The notes below the pieces were generated by a model. The model was not told where the DNA came from. It worked only from the letters and a program-made list of their open reading frames with translations, and made no database searches. A stretch of DNA of 64,000 nt from Clostridium fungisolvens (GTDB lineage: Bacteria; Bacillota; Clostridia; Clostridiales; Clostridiaceae), in the NCBI RefSeq assembly GCF_014193895.1, contig NZ_BLZR01000001.1, positions 1,736,001-1,800,000 of the forward strand. The letters are read 5' to 3'. The position numbers and the translations under genes are program-made. Numbering within the stretch: the first letter of the stretch is position 1; every line of letters begins with the position of its first letter. This document shows, piece by piece, positions 8,731 to 17,428 of the stretch.

Positions 8731-9024
8731 ATGAGAAGAAAAGTGAGCGACAGTTTTAAGGATAAGTTAAGAAAGATACATTTGATGTCCATGGCATTTG
8801 CATTAATTGCAATTACAGTTATTTTGTATATGGTTGCAGTTGGCTCAGCTGAGCAGTTAAAATATGTTTTTGTGTTTTGTATGGTTATAGCAGTATTTTT
8901 CTTTATATGTGATGTAATATACAACTATGTAATAAAGTTTCTTGAAGAAGGGATTTCTAAAGGATTAATAATTAATATAATAAGAGAGATATTGGTTTTA
9001 TTGATTATTTTTCATTTTATATAG
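8731..9024 (+). CDS. Small three-helix membrane protein, unknown
   Basis: A 97-residue protein with basic N-terminus (RRKVSDSFKDKLRK) and hydrophobic segments at about residues 19-38, 46-66 and 78-96. The start follows GGAAGGTG. It lies in a same-strand run between a GNAT and a Nudix gene with 20-30 bp gaps, so it is probably cotranscribed. I recognise no family; it may be a small integral membrane protein without enzymatic motifs. Confidence 0.65.
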   Translation: MRRKVSDSFKDKLRKIHLMSMAFALIAITVILYMVAVGSAEQLKYVFVFCMVIAVFFFICDVIYNYVIKFLEEGISKGLIINIIREILVLLIIFHFI

Positions 9025-9056
9025 TCAAATTTATGCTTTAGAGAGAAGGGTGAACA

Positions 9057-9524
9057 TTGATAAAGTTAAGAAATACTGCCAAAGCCATAATAGTTGAAGA
9101 TAATAAAATATTATTTGTAAAATATCTTTCAAAGAGAACTGGAATTGTATATTATGTTTTGCCTGGAGGTGGACAAGTAGCCGGGGAAACATATGCAGAG
9201 GCGTTAAAAAGAGAATGTCTGGAGGAACTTGGAGCAGAAGTAGAAGTAAAGGACGTTGCACTTGTTAGCGAGTATATTGGGAAAAATCATAAGTTTGCTG
9301 ATTTACATTCTGAAATACATAGAATTGAATGCATGTTCTTTTGTGAATTAAAAACACCACTTGATTTATCAAAAGCTACTAATATTGACCCTGACCAAAT
9401 AGGATTTCAGTGGTTAAAGCACGAAGAGCTTAAGGAGAAGACAGTGTATCCTGAGGCATTAAAAAGAGTTTTTGATGAACAGGGGAATGTTATATCTCCA
9501 TTATATTTAGGGGATGTGTTTTAA
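9057..9524 (+). CDS. Nudix hydrolase (155 aa)
   Basis: Hydrolyses a nucleoside diphosphate linked to another moiety. The Nudix box GGQVAGETYAEALKRECLEE followed by LG fits Gx5Ex7REUxEExGU at about residues 37-60, with metal-binding Glu in RECLEE. Start is TTG at 9057 with AGAAGGG at 9044-9050; no ATG is available nearby. It precedes a phosphoesterase by one base, suggesting a coupled pair acting on nucleotides or phospho-compounds. Confidence 0.88.
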   Translation: MIKLRNTAKAIIVEDNKILFVKYLSKRTGIVYYVLPGGGQVAGETYAEALKRECLEELGAEVEVKDVALVSEYIGKNHKFADLHSEIHRIECMFFCELKTPLDLSKATNIDPDQIGFQWLKHEELKEKTVYPEALKRVFDEQGNVISPLYLGDVF

Positions 9525-9525
9525 A

Positions 9526-10383
9526 ATGGATATAGCAGTTTTATCTGATATTCATGGCAATTACATTGCACTAGAGCGCTGCCTTGAATATGCATTTTCA
9601 AGAAACATCGATACGTTTATATTTCTGGGTGATTATATTGGAGAATTAGCGTACCCAGAAAGAACAATGAAGATATTATATGAGATTAATGAACGATATA
9701 AATGTTATTTTATAAAGGGAAATAAGGAAGATTATTGGCTTAAATATAATGCTGAAGGTGAAAAGGGCTGGAAAGACAAAAATTCAGCCAGTGGTTCATT
9801 ACTATATGCATACAACTCTCTTACAAATAGAGATTTGGAATTTTTTGCTAAACTCAAGTCGGTAGGAGAAATAAAATTTGGTGAGGTGCCAGAAATCACA
9901 ATTTGCCATGGTTCACCAGAAAAGATAAATGAAAAAATGTTACCAAATGATGTGAGAACCATGAAAGTGATTAATAGGGTAAAAACACCGATCATTTTAT
10001 GTGGACATTCCCATGTACAAAGGAAGATAGTGCATAATGATAAATGTGTTCTAAATCCTGGGGCTGTAGGGGTATCTCTTTTTGGTGAAGGAAAGACACA
10101 GTTTTTGATATTGCACGGAAGTGATGGAATATGGTCTGAGGAATTTATAAGTCTTCAGTATGACACTTCGAAAGTAATAAAAGAAATGCATGAAGCTAAG
10201 CTGTACGAACATGCGCCTTTTTGGAGTAGGGTAACTGAAAGTATACTTCAAGGAGGAAATATATCTCATAGCAGAGTTTTATCAAGAACAATGGAGATAT
10301 GTAGAGAAGAAACTGGTAGTTGTGTTTGGCCTGATATCCCTGAAGAATATTGGGAGAAGGCCGTAAGAGAATTAATACTTTGA
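9526..10383 (+). CDS. Calcineurin-like metallophosphoesterase
   Basis: A 285-residue predicted phosphodiesterase or phosphatase with a two-metal centre. Motifs in order: SDIHGN (about residues 7-12), GDYIG, GNKED, CHGSP and GHSHVQ, then NPGAVG, the YfcE/MJ0936-like signature. ATG at 9526 is preferred over ATG at 9514, which has no room for a ribosome site; TAGGGGATG upstream serves 9526. A C-terminal extension of about 70 residues beyond the catalytic domain (ending VRELIL) is longer than in YfcE. A shorter paralogue lies at 55311. Confidence 0.87.
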   Translation: MDIAVLSDIHGNYIALERCLEYAFSRNIDTFIFLGDYIGELAYPERTMKILYEINERYKCYFIKGNKEDYWLKYNAEGEKGWKDKNSASGSLLYAYNSLTNRDLEFFAKLKSVGEIKFGEVPEITICHGSPEKINEKMLPNDVRTMKVINRVKTPIILCGHSHVQRKIVHNDKCVLNPGAVGVSLFGEGKTQFLILHGSDGIWSEEFISLQYDTSKVIKEMHEAKLYEHAPFWSRVTESILQGGNISHSRVLSRTMEICREETGSCVWPDIPEEYWEKAVRELIL

Positions 10384-10494
10384 GTTTTGATAGTGATTGT
10401 AATAATGATCTACATGAAGTAGTTTAGATATACGAACTAAGCACATCTATATCATGCTAAGACAATAACTAATATAAAAAAGAGGGTAAAGAGA

Positions 10495-11676
10495 ATGGAT
10501 TATGAAATTATACATTTACCAAAAGATAAATGGAAGGGAACTATAATACCTATAAAGTATACAACAGATAAATATTACGATGTTACAGTAAATAAAACAG
10601 ACAAAGGATTTGCTATTGACATAGAAAAGAAAGATTTTAATGAGCCAGTAACTCATTCACCTGAAGAATGTGATTTCCCAGATAAGTTATATCAAGATCA
10701 CTGGGAAAATGCTTATGCTTGGGGAGTAATGGTAGACGATGAATTAATTGCTACAATTGAAACTGATGAAGAGTTATGGTCTAATCGTCTAAGAATCACA
10801 GAACTTTGGGTATCAGAGAAATATCAAAGGCAAGGAATAGGTCATGCTTTAATTGAAATGGCAAAAGAGCAGGCAAGAAGAGAACGTCGCCGAGCTATTA
10901 TACTAGAAACTCAGTCTTGCAATGTTAATGCAGTTGATTTTTATCAGCATGAAGGCTTTACATTGATTGGTATGGATACATGCTGCTACAGAAATAATGA
11001 TCTAAAAAGAAAAGAAGTAAGGTTAGAGTTTGGATGGTTTCCAGAAGAAAAGAAAAGATTAAACCGTGAAGAAGTTGAAATTAGAATGGAGACAAGAGAT
11101 GATTGGTACAATGTAGAACTCATGACACAGCATGCATTTTGGAACAAACATCATCTTGGATGTGACGAACATTACCTCGTGCATAAATTACGACAAGATA
11201 AAGACTACCTTCCTGAGCTTAGCAGAATAGCAGTAAAGAATAGGGAAGTAATAGGATGCATAATGTATTCAAAGGCAAAAGTTATAGATGGTGAAAGTAC
11301 ACATGAAATCATAACCTTTGGACCTCTTTGTGTAGAACCTAAATGGCAGGGCTGTGGAGTTGGTGAATTGCTACTTCGGGAAACAATGAAATTAGCCGCA
11401 GATAAAGGCTACAAAGGAATCGTAATTTTCGGTGAACCAGAATATTATCCTAGAATAGGATTTAAAACCTGTGACAATTTTAATATTACAACTGCTGATG
11501 GAAAAAACTTTGATGCATTTATGGGATTTGAACTAGCAAAAGATAGCATGAAAGATATTAAAGGGAAATTCTACGAATCAGAAGTTTTTGTAGATCTTCC
11601 AAAGGAAGAAGTAGAAGAATACAATAAAAAATTCCCTAAGCTAGAAAAACTAAGATTTCCAGGACAGTGGGATTGA
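10495..11676 (+). CDS. Tandem GNAT acetyltransferase (two domains)
   Basis: A 393-residue fusion of two GNAT domains. The first has VSEKYQRQGIGHALIEMA at about residues 105-122 and an NVNAVDFYQHEGF motif; the second, after a linker near 185-200, has VEPKWQGCGVGELLLRE at about 281-297 and PEYYPRIGFK. The C-terminal tail FPKLEKLRFPGQWD is family-typical for the second-domain type (YhbS-like). It is free-standing, with ribosome site GAGGGTAAAGAGA. The domains may act on different substrates or one may be regulatory. A strong terminator follows. Confidence 0.85.
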   Translation: MDYEIIHLPKDKWKGTIIPIKYTTDKYYDVTVNKTDKGFAIDIEKKDFNEPVTHSPEECDFPDKLYQDHWENAYAWGVMVDDELIATIETDEELWSNRLRITELWVSEKYQRQGIGHALIEMAKEQARRERRRAIILETQSCNVNAVDFYQHEGFTLIGMDTCCYRNNDLKRKEVRLEFGWFPEEKKRLNREEVEIRMETRDDWYNVELMTQHAFWNKHHLGCDEHYLVHKLRQDKDYLPELSRIAVKNREVIGCIMYSKAKVIDGESTHEIITFGPLCVEPKWQGCGVGELLLRETMKLAADKGYKGIVIFGEPEYYPRIGFKTCDNFNITTADGKNFDAFMGFELAKDSMKDIKGKFYESEVFVDLPKEEVEEYNKKFPKLEKLRFPGQWD

Positions 11677-11702
11677 TAGGTTTATAAATTTAAGGTCTTC
11701 TA

Positions 11703-11749
11703 AAAAACGGTCAGTAGATTTAAAATAAAATTAATCTACTGACCGTTTT
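11703..11749. terminator. Strong hairpin terminator
   Basis: A 17-bp perfect stem (11703-11720 with 11733-11749; core CGGTCAGTAGATT) flanked by A and T runs. Confidence 0.85.
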
Positions 11750-11756
11750 GGTCTAA

Positions 11757-11854
11757 AGAGTTCCTATGTCGAAACTTAATTTATACTTGTTTGAAAATCC
11801 CGGCTTCTGGGGATTTTCAGGCATGTATAAATTAATAGTTGAGCTAAGAACTCT
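11757..11854. repeat. Nested hairpin element between genes
   Basis: Three nested inverted repeats: AGAGTTC/GAACTCT (ends), TTAATTTATAC (11776-11786) with GTATAAATTAA (11825-11835), and TGAAAATCC (11792-11800) with GGATTTTCA (11811-11819). Size and architecture resemble the 97-bp palindromic family elsewhere, but the sequence differs. It lies just upstream of a TetR gene. Confidence 0.6.
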
Positions 11855-11884
11855 ATAAAGGATTCCTATATTAAGGAGAATATT

Positions 11885-12511
11885 ATGAATCAAGCATATT
11901 TTCAGTTACCATCAGATAAACAAAAAAGGTTACTCAATTCTGGATACAAGCTATTTTCATCATATCCCTATAAGAAAGCTTCGATGATTGCAATTGCTAA
12001 TGAAGCTGATATCTCAAAATCGTTACTGTTTTATTATTTTAAAAATAAAAAAGAATACTATCTATTTTTATTTGATACTGCTGTTGATTTTGTTGATGAA
12101 CTTAAGGGAAAAAGTATTAATAAGGAAATTAAGGACTTTTTTCAGCAAATAAATAAAACTATAGAACGTAGAATGGAAATCATTCATGACTATCCGTATT
12201 TGTATAAGTTTATCACAAGAGCATATTATGAAACCTTTGAAGATATAAAGCTTGAGATAGATAAAAAGAAAAAAATAATGCTGCAAACTAAGGAAGAGGA
12301 GATATTGAATATTATCGATTATGATAAATTTAAAAATCCAAAGGATGTAGAAATACTGTTTGATATAGTTCTCTCTGTTGCAGAAGGATGTATGCGAGGA
12401 CTGGAAGATTTAGATATTTCGAAGATGCAGGAGAAAATAAATGAGTTTAAGGTTATGATGAATTGTTTGAAAAAATATTATTACAAGGAAGAATATTTGA
12501 CTAAGCTATAG
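11885..12511 (+). CDS. TetR/AcrR family transcriptional regulator
   Basis: A 208-residue repressor. The N-terminal helix-turn-helix spans about residues 12-58 (KKASMIAIANEADISKSLLF, then YYFKNKKEYYLFLF); the ligand domain is helical and divergent. GGAGAA ribosome site at 11875-11880. It is followed, after a palindromic repeat element, by an alpha/beta hydrolase on the same strand, its most likely functional partner. No clear operator was found other than the large hairpin upstream at 11757. Confidence 0.88.
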   Translation: MNQAYFQLPSDKQKRLLNSGYKLFSSYPYKKASMIAIANEADISKSLLFYYFKNKKEYYLFLFDTAVDFVDELKGKSINKEIKDFFQQINKTIERRMEIIHDYPYLYKFITRAYYETFEDIKLEIDKKKKIMLQTKEEEILNIIDYDKFKNPKDVEILFDIVLSVAEGCMRGLEDLDISKMQEKINEFKVMMNCLKKYYYKEEYLTKL

Positions 12512-12608
12512 ATGAACCACTTCGTAATAAAATTTATTATTTTTAAATTCTCTCACCAGAATCCGTGAGAGTTTTAAAAATATATTTCGGATCGAATTGG
12601 TTCATCTT
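12510..12608. repeat. MITE-like palindromic element, copy A
   Basis: Terminal inverted repeats AGATGAACCACTTCG and CGAATTGGTTCATCT flank a nested stem CTCTCAC/GTGAGAG with poly-A/T arms. It begins at the stop codon of the TetR gene and ends just before the ribosome site of the hydrolase. Other copies: 34118, 34217, 44513 and 59246 (inverted). Confidence 0.8.
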
Positions 12609-12625
12609 TATAAGGGGAGTTATGT

Positions 12626-13444
12626 ATGGAAAATCAAGCTAGACATTTGGTATTCAAAAATATTAATTGTGATATTCATTATTGGTATAGAAAGGGAATG
12701 ACCAATAAGTGGGTGTTGTTTTTTCACGGAGCAGGTGTTGATCATGAAATGTTCAATGAGCAATTTAAGGCATTTGATGATACCTACAACTTAATTGCAT
12801 GGGACTGTCGAGGTCACGGTTTGTCTAGATTCGAGCAAGGACAAAAGTTTCAGTTTAAAGATATGATTAGCGACTGTAAAAAACTATATGAAATTTACAA
12901 CATTGATAAAGCAGTTCTTATAGGACAATCAATGGGTGGCAATCTAGCCCAGGAGATAGCTTACTATTATCCAGAGCTAGTAGAAAAATTGGTACTTATT
13001 GATTGTACCGAAAACACAGGAAAACTCACATTTATAGAAAAATGTTCTCTAAAATCTAGTAAGTTTATATTTAACTGTTATCCCTGGAAGCTGCTTATAA
13101 AGCAGAGTGCTAATGCTTGTGCAAACAAAGAAAGTGTACAAAAATATATTAAGAATTGTTTTGAAAGGATTGATAAAGAAACCTTTATTGATATTATGAC
13201 AGATTTAACAAAATGTCTTCATTATGATCCAGAATTCAAGTTTAAAAATCCTGTGTTATTACTTTGTGGTTCAGATGAAAAAACAGGCAATATTAAAAAG
13301 ATTGCTGAGCCGTGGGCAAAAAGTGATAGCAATTGTACACTTCATTTTATCGACCATGCAGCACATAACTCCAATCAGGATAATCCAGAGATGGTAAATA
13401 AATTGATCATTGACTTTATAAACGTAAGTTTCATTACGAAGTGA
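12626..13444 (+). CDS. Alpha/beta hydrolase
   Basis: A 272-residue serine hydrolase. Oxyanion-hole motif FFHGAG at about residues 32-37, nucleophile elbow GQSMGG with Ser102, and family motif WDCRGHGLS near 59-67. The likely acid is in CGSDEKTG and the catalytic His in DHAAHNSNQ near residue 246. GGGGAG ribosome site. Substrate unknown (ester, lactone or peptide); it resembles haloperoxidase/epoxide-hydrolase-type folds. Probably controlled by the upstream TetR. Confidence 0.87.
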   Translation: MENQARHLVFKNINCDIHYWYRKGMTNKWVLFFHGAGVDHEMFNEQFKAFDDTYNLIAWDCRGHGLSRFEQGQKFQFKDMISDCKKLYEIYNIDKAVLIGQSMGGNLAQEIAYYYPELVEKLVLIDCTENTGKLTFIEKCSLKSSKFIFNCYPWKLLIKQSANACANKESVQKYIKNCFERIDKETFIDIMTDLTKCLHYDPEFKFKNPVLLLCGSDEKTGNIKKIAEPWAKSDSNCTLHFIDHAAHNSNQDNPEMVNKLIIDFINVSFITK

Positions 13445-13637
13445 TACATCCATAACAGATGAAATTAGGAAAGGTATTAATTTTCAGTTTTAAGTTAGAT
13501 TATAAGCATATATATGGGACGATTTAAGTGTAAACAGTATTAATTCATGGAACTTTTACTATAATCCAGCATAATAATGTTAATATAAAGTAGTAAATTA
13601 TTGTAAAAATTGAGATTGATGAGGATGGAAATAGTAA

Positions 13638-13820
13638 ATGAAAAACAAATGTGTGTTCATAATAAGTTTAATTATAATGATAATTTCCATATTATTCATG
13701 TGTGTCAATCGGTTTGTGGCTCCACTTCAAGATCTAACTTTAAGAATTTTAGGTTCCGTAATGCTCGTTAATATATTTGTTTTAAGCTATAGTGCAGTAA
13801 AATTAAAGAGTAAAAATTAA
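13638..13820 (+). CDS. Small two-helix membrane protein (60 aa)
   Basis: Hydrophobic segments at about residues 7-25 and 36-54, with a basic C-terminus KLKSKN. Ribosome site GAGGATGG is 8-10 bp upstream of the ATG. No family recognised. It stands alone and is followed by a strong terminator at 13906, which supports expression. Confidence 0.5.
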   Translation: MKNKCVFIISLIIMIISILFMCVNRFVAPLQDLTLRILGSVMLVNIFVLSYSAVKLKSKN

Positions 13821-13905
13821 TATGGTGTACTTATTAAAAGCTTAATGTAGAAAAATGCACCATAATTGATTTTTTAGTGAAAGTATAGACACTCCTCTAT
13901 AATAT

Positions 13906-13945
13906 AAACCCACGACGATATAGTTTTGTATTGTCGTGGGTTTTA
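13906..13945. terminator. Bidirectional terminator
   Basis: Stem AAACCCACGAC (13906-13916) with GTCGTGGGTTT (13933-13943), flanked by A/T tracts; it lies between convergent genes. Confidence 0.85.
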
Positions 13946-13963
13946 TTGCATATATTAAATTAG

Positions 13964-13990
13964 CTTTTAAAAATAGATTTCCGATCGAAG
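13964..13990. repeat. Fragment of the palindromic MITE-like family
   Basis: Matches 24 of 27 bases of the right arm in copy D (TTTTAAAAATAGACTTCGG... region at 44575-44600). Only this arm remains. Confidence 0.5.
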
Positions 13991-14006
13991 TTTTATTATA
14001 AAAATA

Positions 14007-14600
14007 CTATCTTCTAGACGTGAACATCTCAATACTAGGCATTACATAAGGTAATATATTATGTGAAAGTTCTTTGGCTGAAACATGTCTCCCTTTACTA
14101 TACCAGTAGCTAGTAGCTCCATATATTGAATTACTTATCATTATGGATAGTAAATCTAAATTTTCTTGCTCGATTACACCGAAGCTAGTAGTGTTAGTTA
14201 ACATAAGAGCAATAAGTTCCTTAAGTTTAAGCTGTGTTTTATTATCCATATAAGAAGAAATTGATTTATAAACCATATTACAGTGATTGCTGATATTCTC
14301 ATGATAGCTGCACATAGCCACTATTAAAGTTTTTAGTGTATCTTCATTTAACTGTACATCAGATTGAAATTTACTAGATATCCCAGAGGAGAAGGCTTCT
14401 GAAAGTAACTGATCTAGAAGAATATACTTATCCTCAAAATGTGCATAAAAGGTGGATCTATTTATATTAGCTCTCTCTACTATATCTTTTACGGTTATTG
14501 CTTCAAAAACCTTTTCCCTTGTTAAGGAAAGAAAGGCATCTTGTATTAAAATACGAGTTCTAGCAGCTCTTGGATCTATTTTCTTAGTTTCAGGTGTCAT
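14007..14600 (-). CDS. TetR/AcrR family transcriptional regulator
   Basis: A 197-residue repressor, divergent from an old yellow enzyme gene. The helix-turn-helix is at about residues 15-62 (VFEAITVKDIVERANINRST, then FYAHFEDKY), with the RSTFYxHF signature of the TetR_C_7/8-type branch. The 235-bp gap to the divergent gene holds two inverted repeats (14653 and 14735), suitable for controlling both genes. It probably senses an electrophile handled by the oxidoreductase. Confidence 0.88.
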   Translation of the reverse strand: MTPETKKIDPRAARTRILIQDAFLSLTREKVFEAITVKDIVERANINRSTFYAHFEDKYILLDQLLSEAFSSGISSKFQSDVQLNEDTLKTLIVAMCSYHENISNHCNMVYKSISSYMDNKTQLKLKELIALMLTNTTSFGVIEQENLDLLSIMISNSIYGATSYWYSKGRHVSAKELSHNILPYVMPSIEMFTSRR

Positions 14601-14652
14601 TTGTCATACCTCTTAATAAAATGTTTCTCCATCATTTTTAATACTTTGATGA

Positions 14653-14687
14653 GTTAACCGACAGAACTTAGGTTTTGTTGGTTGAAC
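14653..14687. promoter_or_regulatory. Candidate TetR operator (imperfect inverted repeat)
   Basis: Arms GTTAACCGACAGAAC and GTTTTGTTGGTTGAAC around TTAG in the divergent promoter region. Confidence 0.5.
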
Positions 14688-14734
14688 TAGCTTCTTATCG
14701 ATATTATTATAATAACATGCAGAGACTACTTTGA

Positions 14735-14746
14735 CAACACGTGTTG
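14735..14746. promoter_or_regulatory. Candidate TetR operator over -35 of oxidoreductase
   Basis: Perfect palindrome CAACACGTGTTG, overlapping a -35-like TTGACA at 14731-14736. A related palindrome ACAACGCGTTGT lies at 45527 in another TetR/enzyme gap. Confidence 0.5.
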
Positions 14747-14834
14747 GAGATGTGGCATTGATATTAAAAGCTATAAGTTTAAATGGATATCCGGTTCAAT
14801 TATCTTAAAATTATGTAAAAGGAGCTAGAATAAC

Positions 14835-15878
14835 ATGAAATTATTATTTGATAAAACAAATATAGGAAAGTTAGAATTAAAGAACAGATTTATTAGATCT
14901 GCTACTGGTGATGGCTTTATTAAGGGTGGTCACCCAACAGAGGAAATGTTTGCAGCATATGAAGAGTTAGCTAGAGGTGGTGTCGGAACCATAATAACAG
15001 GCAACGCTAAGATAACTGATTATAGGATTCCGTTCTTTGATATGCTTAGTATAGAGGATGATTCTTTTATACCTGAACTAAAAAAATTCACAGATAAAGT
15101 CCATGCTTTAGAAACCAATATCATACTACAAATTGCATATTTTGGTTCGCTAATTGGGTCAGAAGAAGGGGATATTTTAGGTCCAAGTGCCGTACCGAAT
15201 CTTATATCAAAAATCGTACCTAAGGAAATGTCAAAGGAAGATATTAAATATATACAAAAGGCATTTGCTACCGCAGCACTAAGAAGTAAAGAAGCAGGTT
15301 TTGATGGTGTACAGCTTCACGCAGCACATGGTTTTCTTTTGAGTCAGTTTTTAACTCCATATTATAATCGTAGAACAGATGAGTATGGTGGAAATATCGA
15401 AAATAGAGCTAGAATGATTATAGAGACTTGTAAGGAAGTAAGAGAAATGGTAGGAGAAGACTATCCAATTCTAATAAAGATAAATGGTAGTGATGCTATA
15501 GAGCAAGGGATGACTTTTGAAGAATGTAAATATGTTTGCAAAAAGCTACAAGAGGTTGGGGTAAATGCAGTGGAGATAAGCGGCAGTTCTCATACTTTTA
15601 AACCACAACAAGAAGCATACTTTAAGGATTATGCTGCGGAAATTGCGAAAGAAGTTGATATTCCAGTTATCTTAGTTGGAGGAAACAGAGATTATACAGC
15701 TATGGAAGCCATATTAAATGAAACTTCTATTGAATATTTCTCATTCTCAAGACCATTTATTGCTGAAAGTGATTTTATTAAACGCTGGGAAAATGGAGAT
15801 ACAAGCAGAGTAAAATGTGTTTCATGTAATGGTTGTAACAGACCAGAAAGTATGGGAAGATGTGTATTAAAAAAGTAG
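14835..15878 (+). CDS. Old yellow enzyme-type NADH:flavin oxidoreductase
   Basis: A 347-residue FMN enzyme likely reducing activated C=C bonds of enones or related electrophiles. The family motif HAAHGFLLSQFLTPYYNRR, followed by DEYGG, lies near residues 162-190; the N-terminal GKLELKNRFIRSATGDG is typical. The C-terminus has four cysteines (328, 331, 334, 343) in CxxCxxC-x8-C, resembling the Fe-S cluster site of the 2,4-dienoyl-CoA/2-enoate reductase branch, but the protein stops there without the FAD/NAD domain. It may therefore keep a cluster or metal site. GGAGC ribosome site. Divergent TetR upstream. Confidence 0.88.
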   Translation: MKLLFDKTNIGKLELKNRFIRSATGDGFIKGGHPTEEMFAAYEELARGGVGTIITGNAKITDYRIPFFDMLSIEDDSFIPELKKFTDKVHALETNIILQIAYFGSLIGSEEGDILGPSAVPNLISKIVPKEMSKEDIKYIQKAFATAALRSKEAGFDGVQLHAAHGFLLSQFLTPYYNRRTDEYGGNIENRARMIIETCKEVREMVGEDYPILIKINGSDAIEQGMTFEECKYVCKKLQEVGVNAVEISGSSHTFKPQQEAYFKDYAAEIAKEVDIPVILVGGNRDYTAMEAILNETSIEYFSFSRPFIAESDFIKRWENGDTSRVKCVSCNGCNRPESMGRCVLKK

Positions 15879-15931
15879 AATAAATTTATAAATAATTGTT
15901 TTCAAGATTAATATAGAAAATAAAACAAAAA

Positions 15932-15970
15932 GATGTGCCATAAGTTAGGAGCTTAATGGCACATTTTTTA
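15932..15970 (+). terminator. Terminator after old yellow enzyme
   Basis: Stem TGTGCCATAAG/CTTAATGGCACA followed by TTTTTT. Confidence 0.85.
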
Positions 15971-16062
15971 GTGTATGCAATTATCCTTAAAATTAAATAG
16001 ATTGATACTTTTTAAATAATATAATAGAATGTTTGAAAAGTATTAAATTAGGAGGAATAATT

Positions 16063-16584
16063 ATGTTGTTAGAACAATTAAAAACTAGAAGAAGTATTAG
16101 AAAATATGAGCATAAAGAAGTAGAAAAGGAGAAAATAGATATAATTCTTAAAAGTGCTCTACTTGCACCATCATCCATGTCAAGAAAGCCACTACAATTC
16201 ATAGCTGTTACTGATGCAGAATTGCTTCAAAAACTTTCTTTGTGCAGAGAACCAGGTCCTCGTTATTTAGCAGATGCACCTTTAGCGATTATAGTTATAG
16301 CAGATAATACTGCAAGTGACGTATGGGTTGAAGATGCATCCATAGCAGCAACTTTTATGCAATTGACAGCACATGACTTAGGACTTGGATCATGTTGGAT
16401 ACAAGTAAGAAAAAGATTCCGTACAGAACAAGAGACAGCAGAGCAATATATTAAAGAATTAATGGAGATACCTGAACAATATAGTGTTCAATGCATTTTA
16501 TCTATTGGCTATCCTGGAGAGGAAAAAAAGCCTTATGAAGAAGGGGCTTTGAAGTATGAAAAACTTCATTTTAATAAATTTTAA
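16063..16584 (+). CDS. Nitroreductase family protein
   Basis: A 173-residue FMN-dependent reductase. The N-terminal RRSIRKY (residues about 10-16) is the FMN-phosphate binding motif, followed by LLAPSSMSRKPLQF; the C-terminal part has LGLGSCWIQ and IGYPGEEKKPY. ATG at 16063 follows a near-perfect AGGAGG; an upstream in-frame ATG at 16033 has none. The size fits the small SagB/NfsA-like single-domain type. Its position after the old yellow enzyme suggests a shared role against nitro or quinone compounds. Confidence 0.9.
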   Translation: MLLEQLKTRRSIRKYEHKEVEKEKIDIILKSALLAPSSMSRKPLQFIAVTDAELLQKLSLCREPGPRYLADAPLAIIVIADNTASDVWVEDASIAATFMQLTAHDLGLGSCWIQVRKRFRTEQETAEQYIKELMEIPEQYSVQCILSIGYPGEEKKPYEEGALKYEKLHFNKF

Positions 16585-16624
16585 GTTTAGGCTATGTTAA
16601 AGAATAATGTTGATAATATGCAAA

Positions 16625-16660
16625 TTATTAGGGGAACTTTTTAATAAGTTCCCCTAATAA
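16625..16660. terminator. Bidirectional terminator between convergent genes
   Basis: A perfect 15-bp stem: TTATTAGGGGAACTT (16625-16639) with 16646-16660. Confidence 0.88.
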
Positions 16661-16666
16661 TTATTT

Positions 16667-17041
16667 TTAATCTAAATATCCAACACCTATTAATTTATGA
16701 GCATCTTTACTTACATAAAAAATCATATTATTGGGCATTGATCTACTGTTTGTAGGGAAATCAACTAAATATACTTCTTTCCCAATATAGGATTTGTCGT
16801 TAATAATCCCCATGTTTTCATTCAAGGTTATTGTAGAAAGTTTACTATCTTGCCAAGTTCCATTTATTCTCTCTTTACTTTCTGAAGTTAATTGCTCAAA
16901 TGCAAGCTTTCTTATATCATCTGATGTTTTACTTGAATTGGTTTGGGTTCCCGGTGAACTTGACACGTTTTGTGACGAACACGCAGTAAATATACTTGCA
17001 AATAACAGTAATGAAATCATAATTGAAATTATCTTTTTCAT
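16667..17041 (-). CDS. Putative lipoprotein (124 aa)
   Basis: A secreted, membrane-anchored protein. Signal peptide MKKIISIMISLLLFASIFTAC with lipobox FTAC (Cys21), then a Ser/Thr/Asn-rich linker (residues 22-42) and a small beta-rich domain of about 80 residues containing two aromatic strands. No family recognised. It ends at the strong shared hairpin at 16625. Upstream on the minus strand, AGGTGT precedes the start. Confidence 0.75.
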   Translation of the reverse strand: MKKIISIMISLLLFASIFTACSSQNVSSSPGTQTNSSKTSDDIRKLAFEQLTSESKERINGTWQDSKLSTITLNENMGIINDKSYIGKEVYLVDFPTNSRSMPNNMIFYVSKDAHKLIGVGYLD

Positions 17042-17166
17042 ATCTAATACACCTCTTATAACGTTCTATTTATTTATACGGTATATTTTTAAATTAGTTC
17101 AGTTTATCTTACAGTTATCCCTTTCTTCTTTTAGTTTTAGGTTATCTGTTTTTTATGTTTACAGAA

Positions 17167-17345
17167 TTATTTATTAAAATATAAATTTCTTTGTATATCA
17201 TCATTTCCAGCTTCAATAGTTTCTTTACAATAAGAACATTTAGCATTAATTAATTCTAAAGATCTTTGGAGTTCTACCATTTCTTCTTCAACAGCTTTTT
17301 TTCTTTCAAGTAGCATTTTATATAGATACGGAAAGGCAGATGAGT
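17167..17345 (-). pseudogene. Remnant of a MerR-family regulator (C-terminal part)
   Basis: The minus strand encodes about 55 residues including LLERKKAVEEEMVELQRSLE, then KCSYCKETIEAG, and a stop at 17167-17169. This is the dimerisation coiled coil and C-terminal tail of NmlR/AdhR-like MerR regulators. In-frame TAA and TAG lie immediately upstream and the helix-turn-helix is missing, so it is a truncated remnant. An intact MerR gene lies nearby at 17996. Confidence 0.65.
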
Positions 17346-17428
17346 TAAAAAACTATTACAGATAAAACTTTACTGACAGAATATATTATAATAAGAACAA
17401 TTAGGTAAATAGGTTGATTAAGTTATGA

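Noticed and set aside
16794..17177. 127-codon + strand frame opposite the lipoprotein gene
   Set aside because: The minus-strand frame has a signal peptide, lipobox and ribosome site; this one has none.
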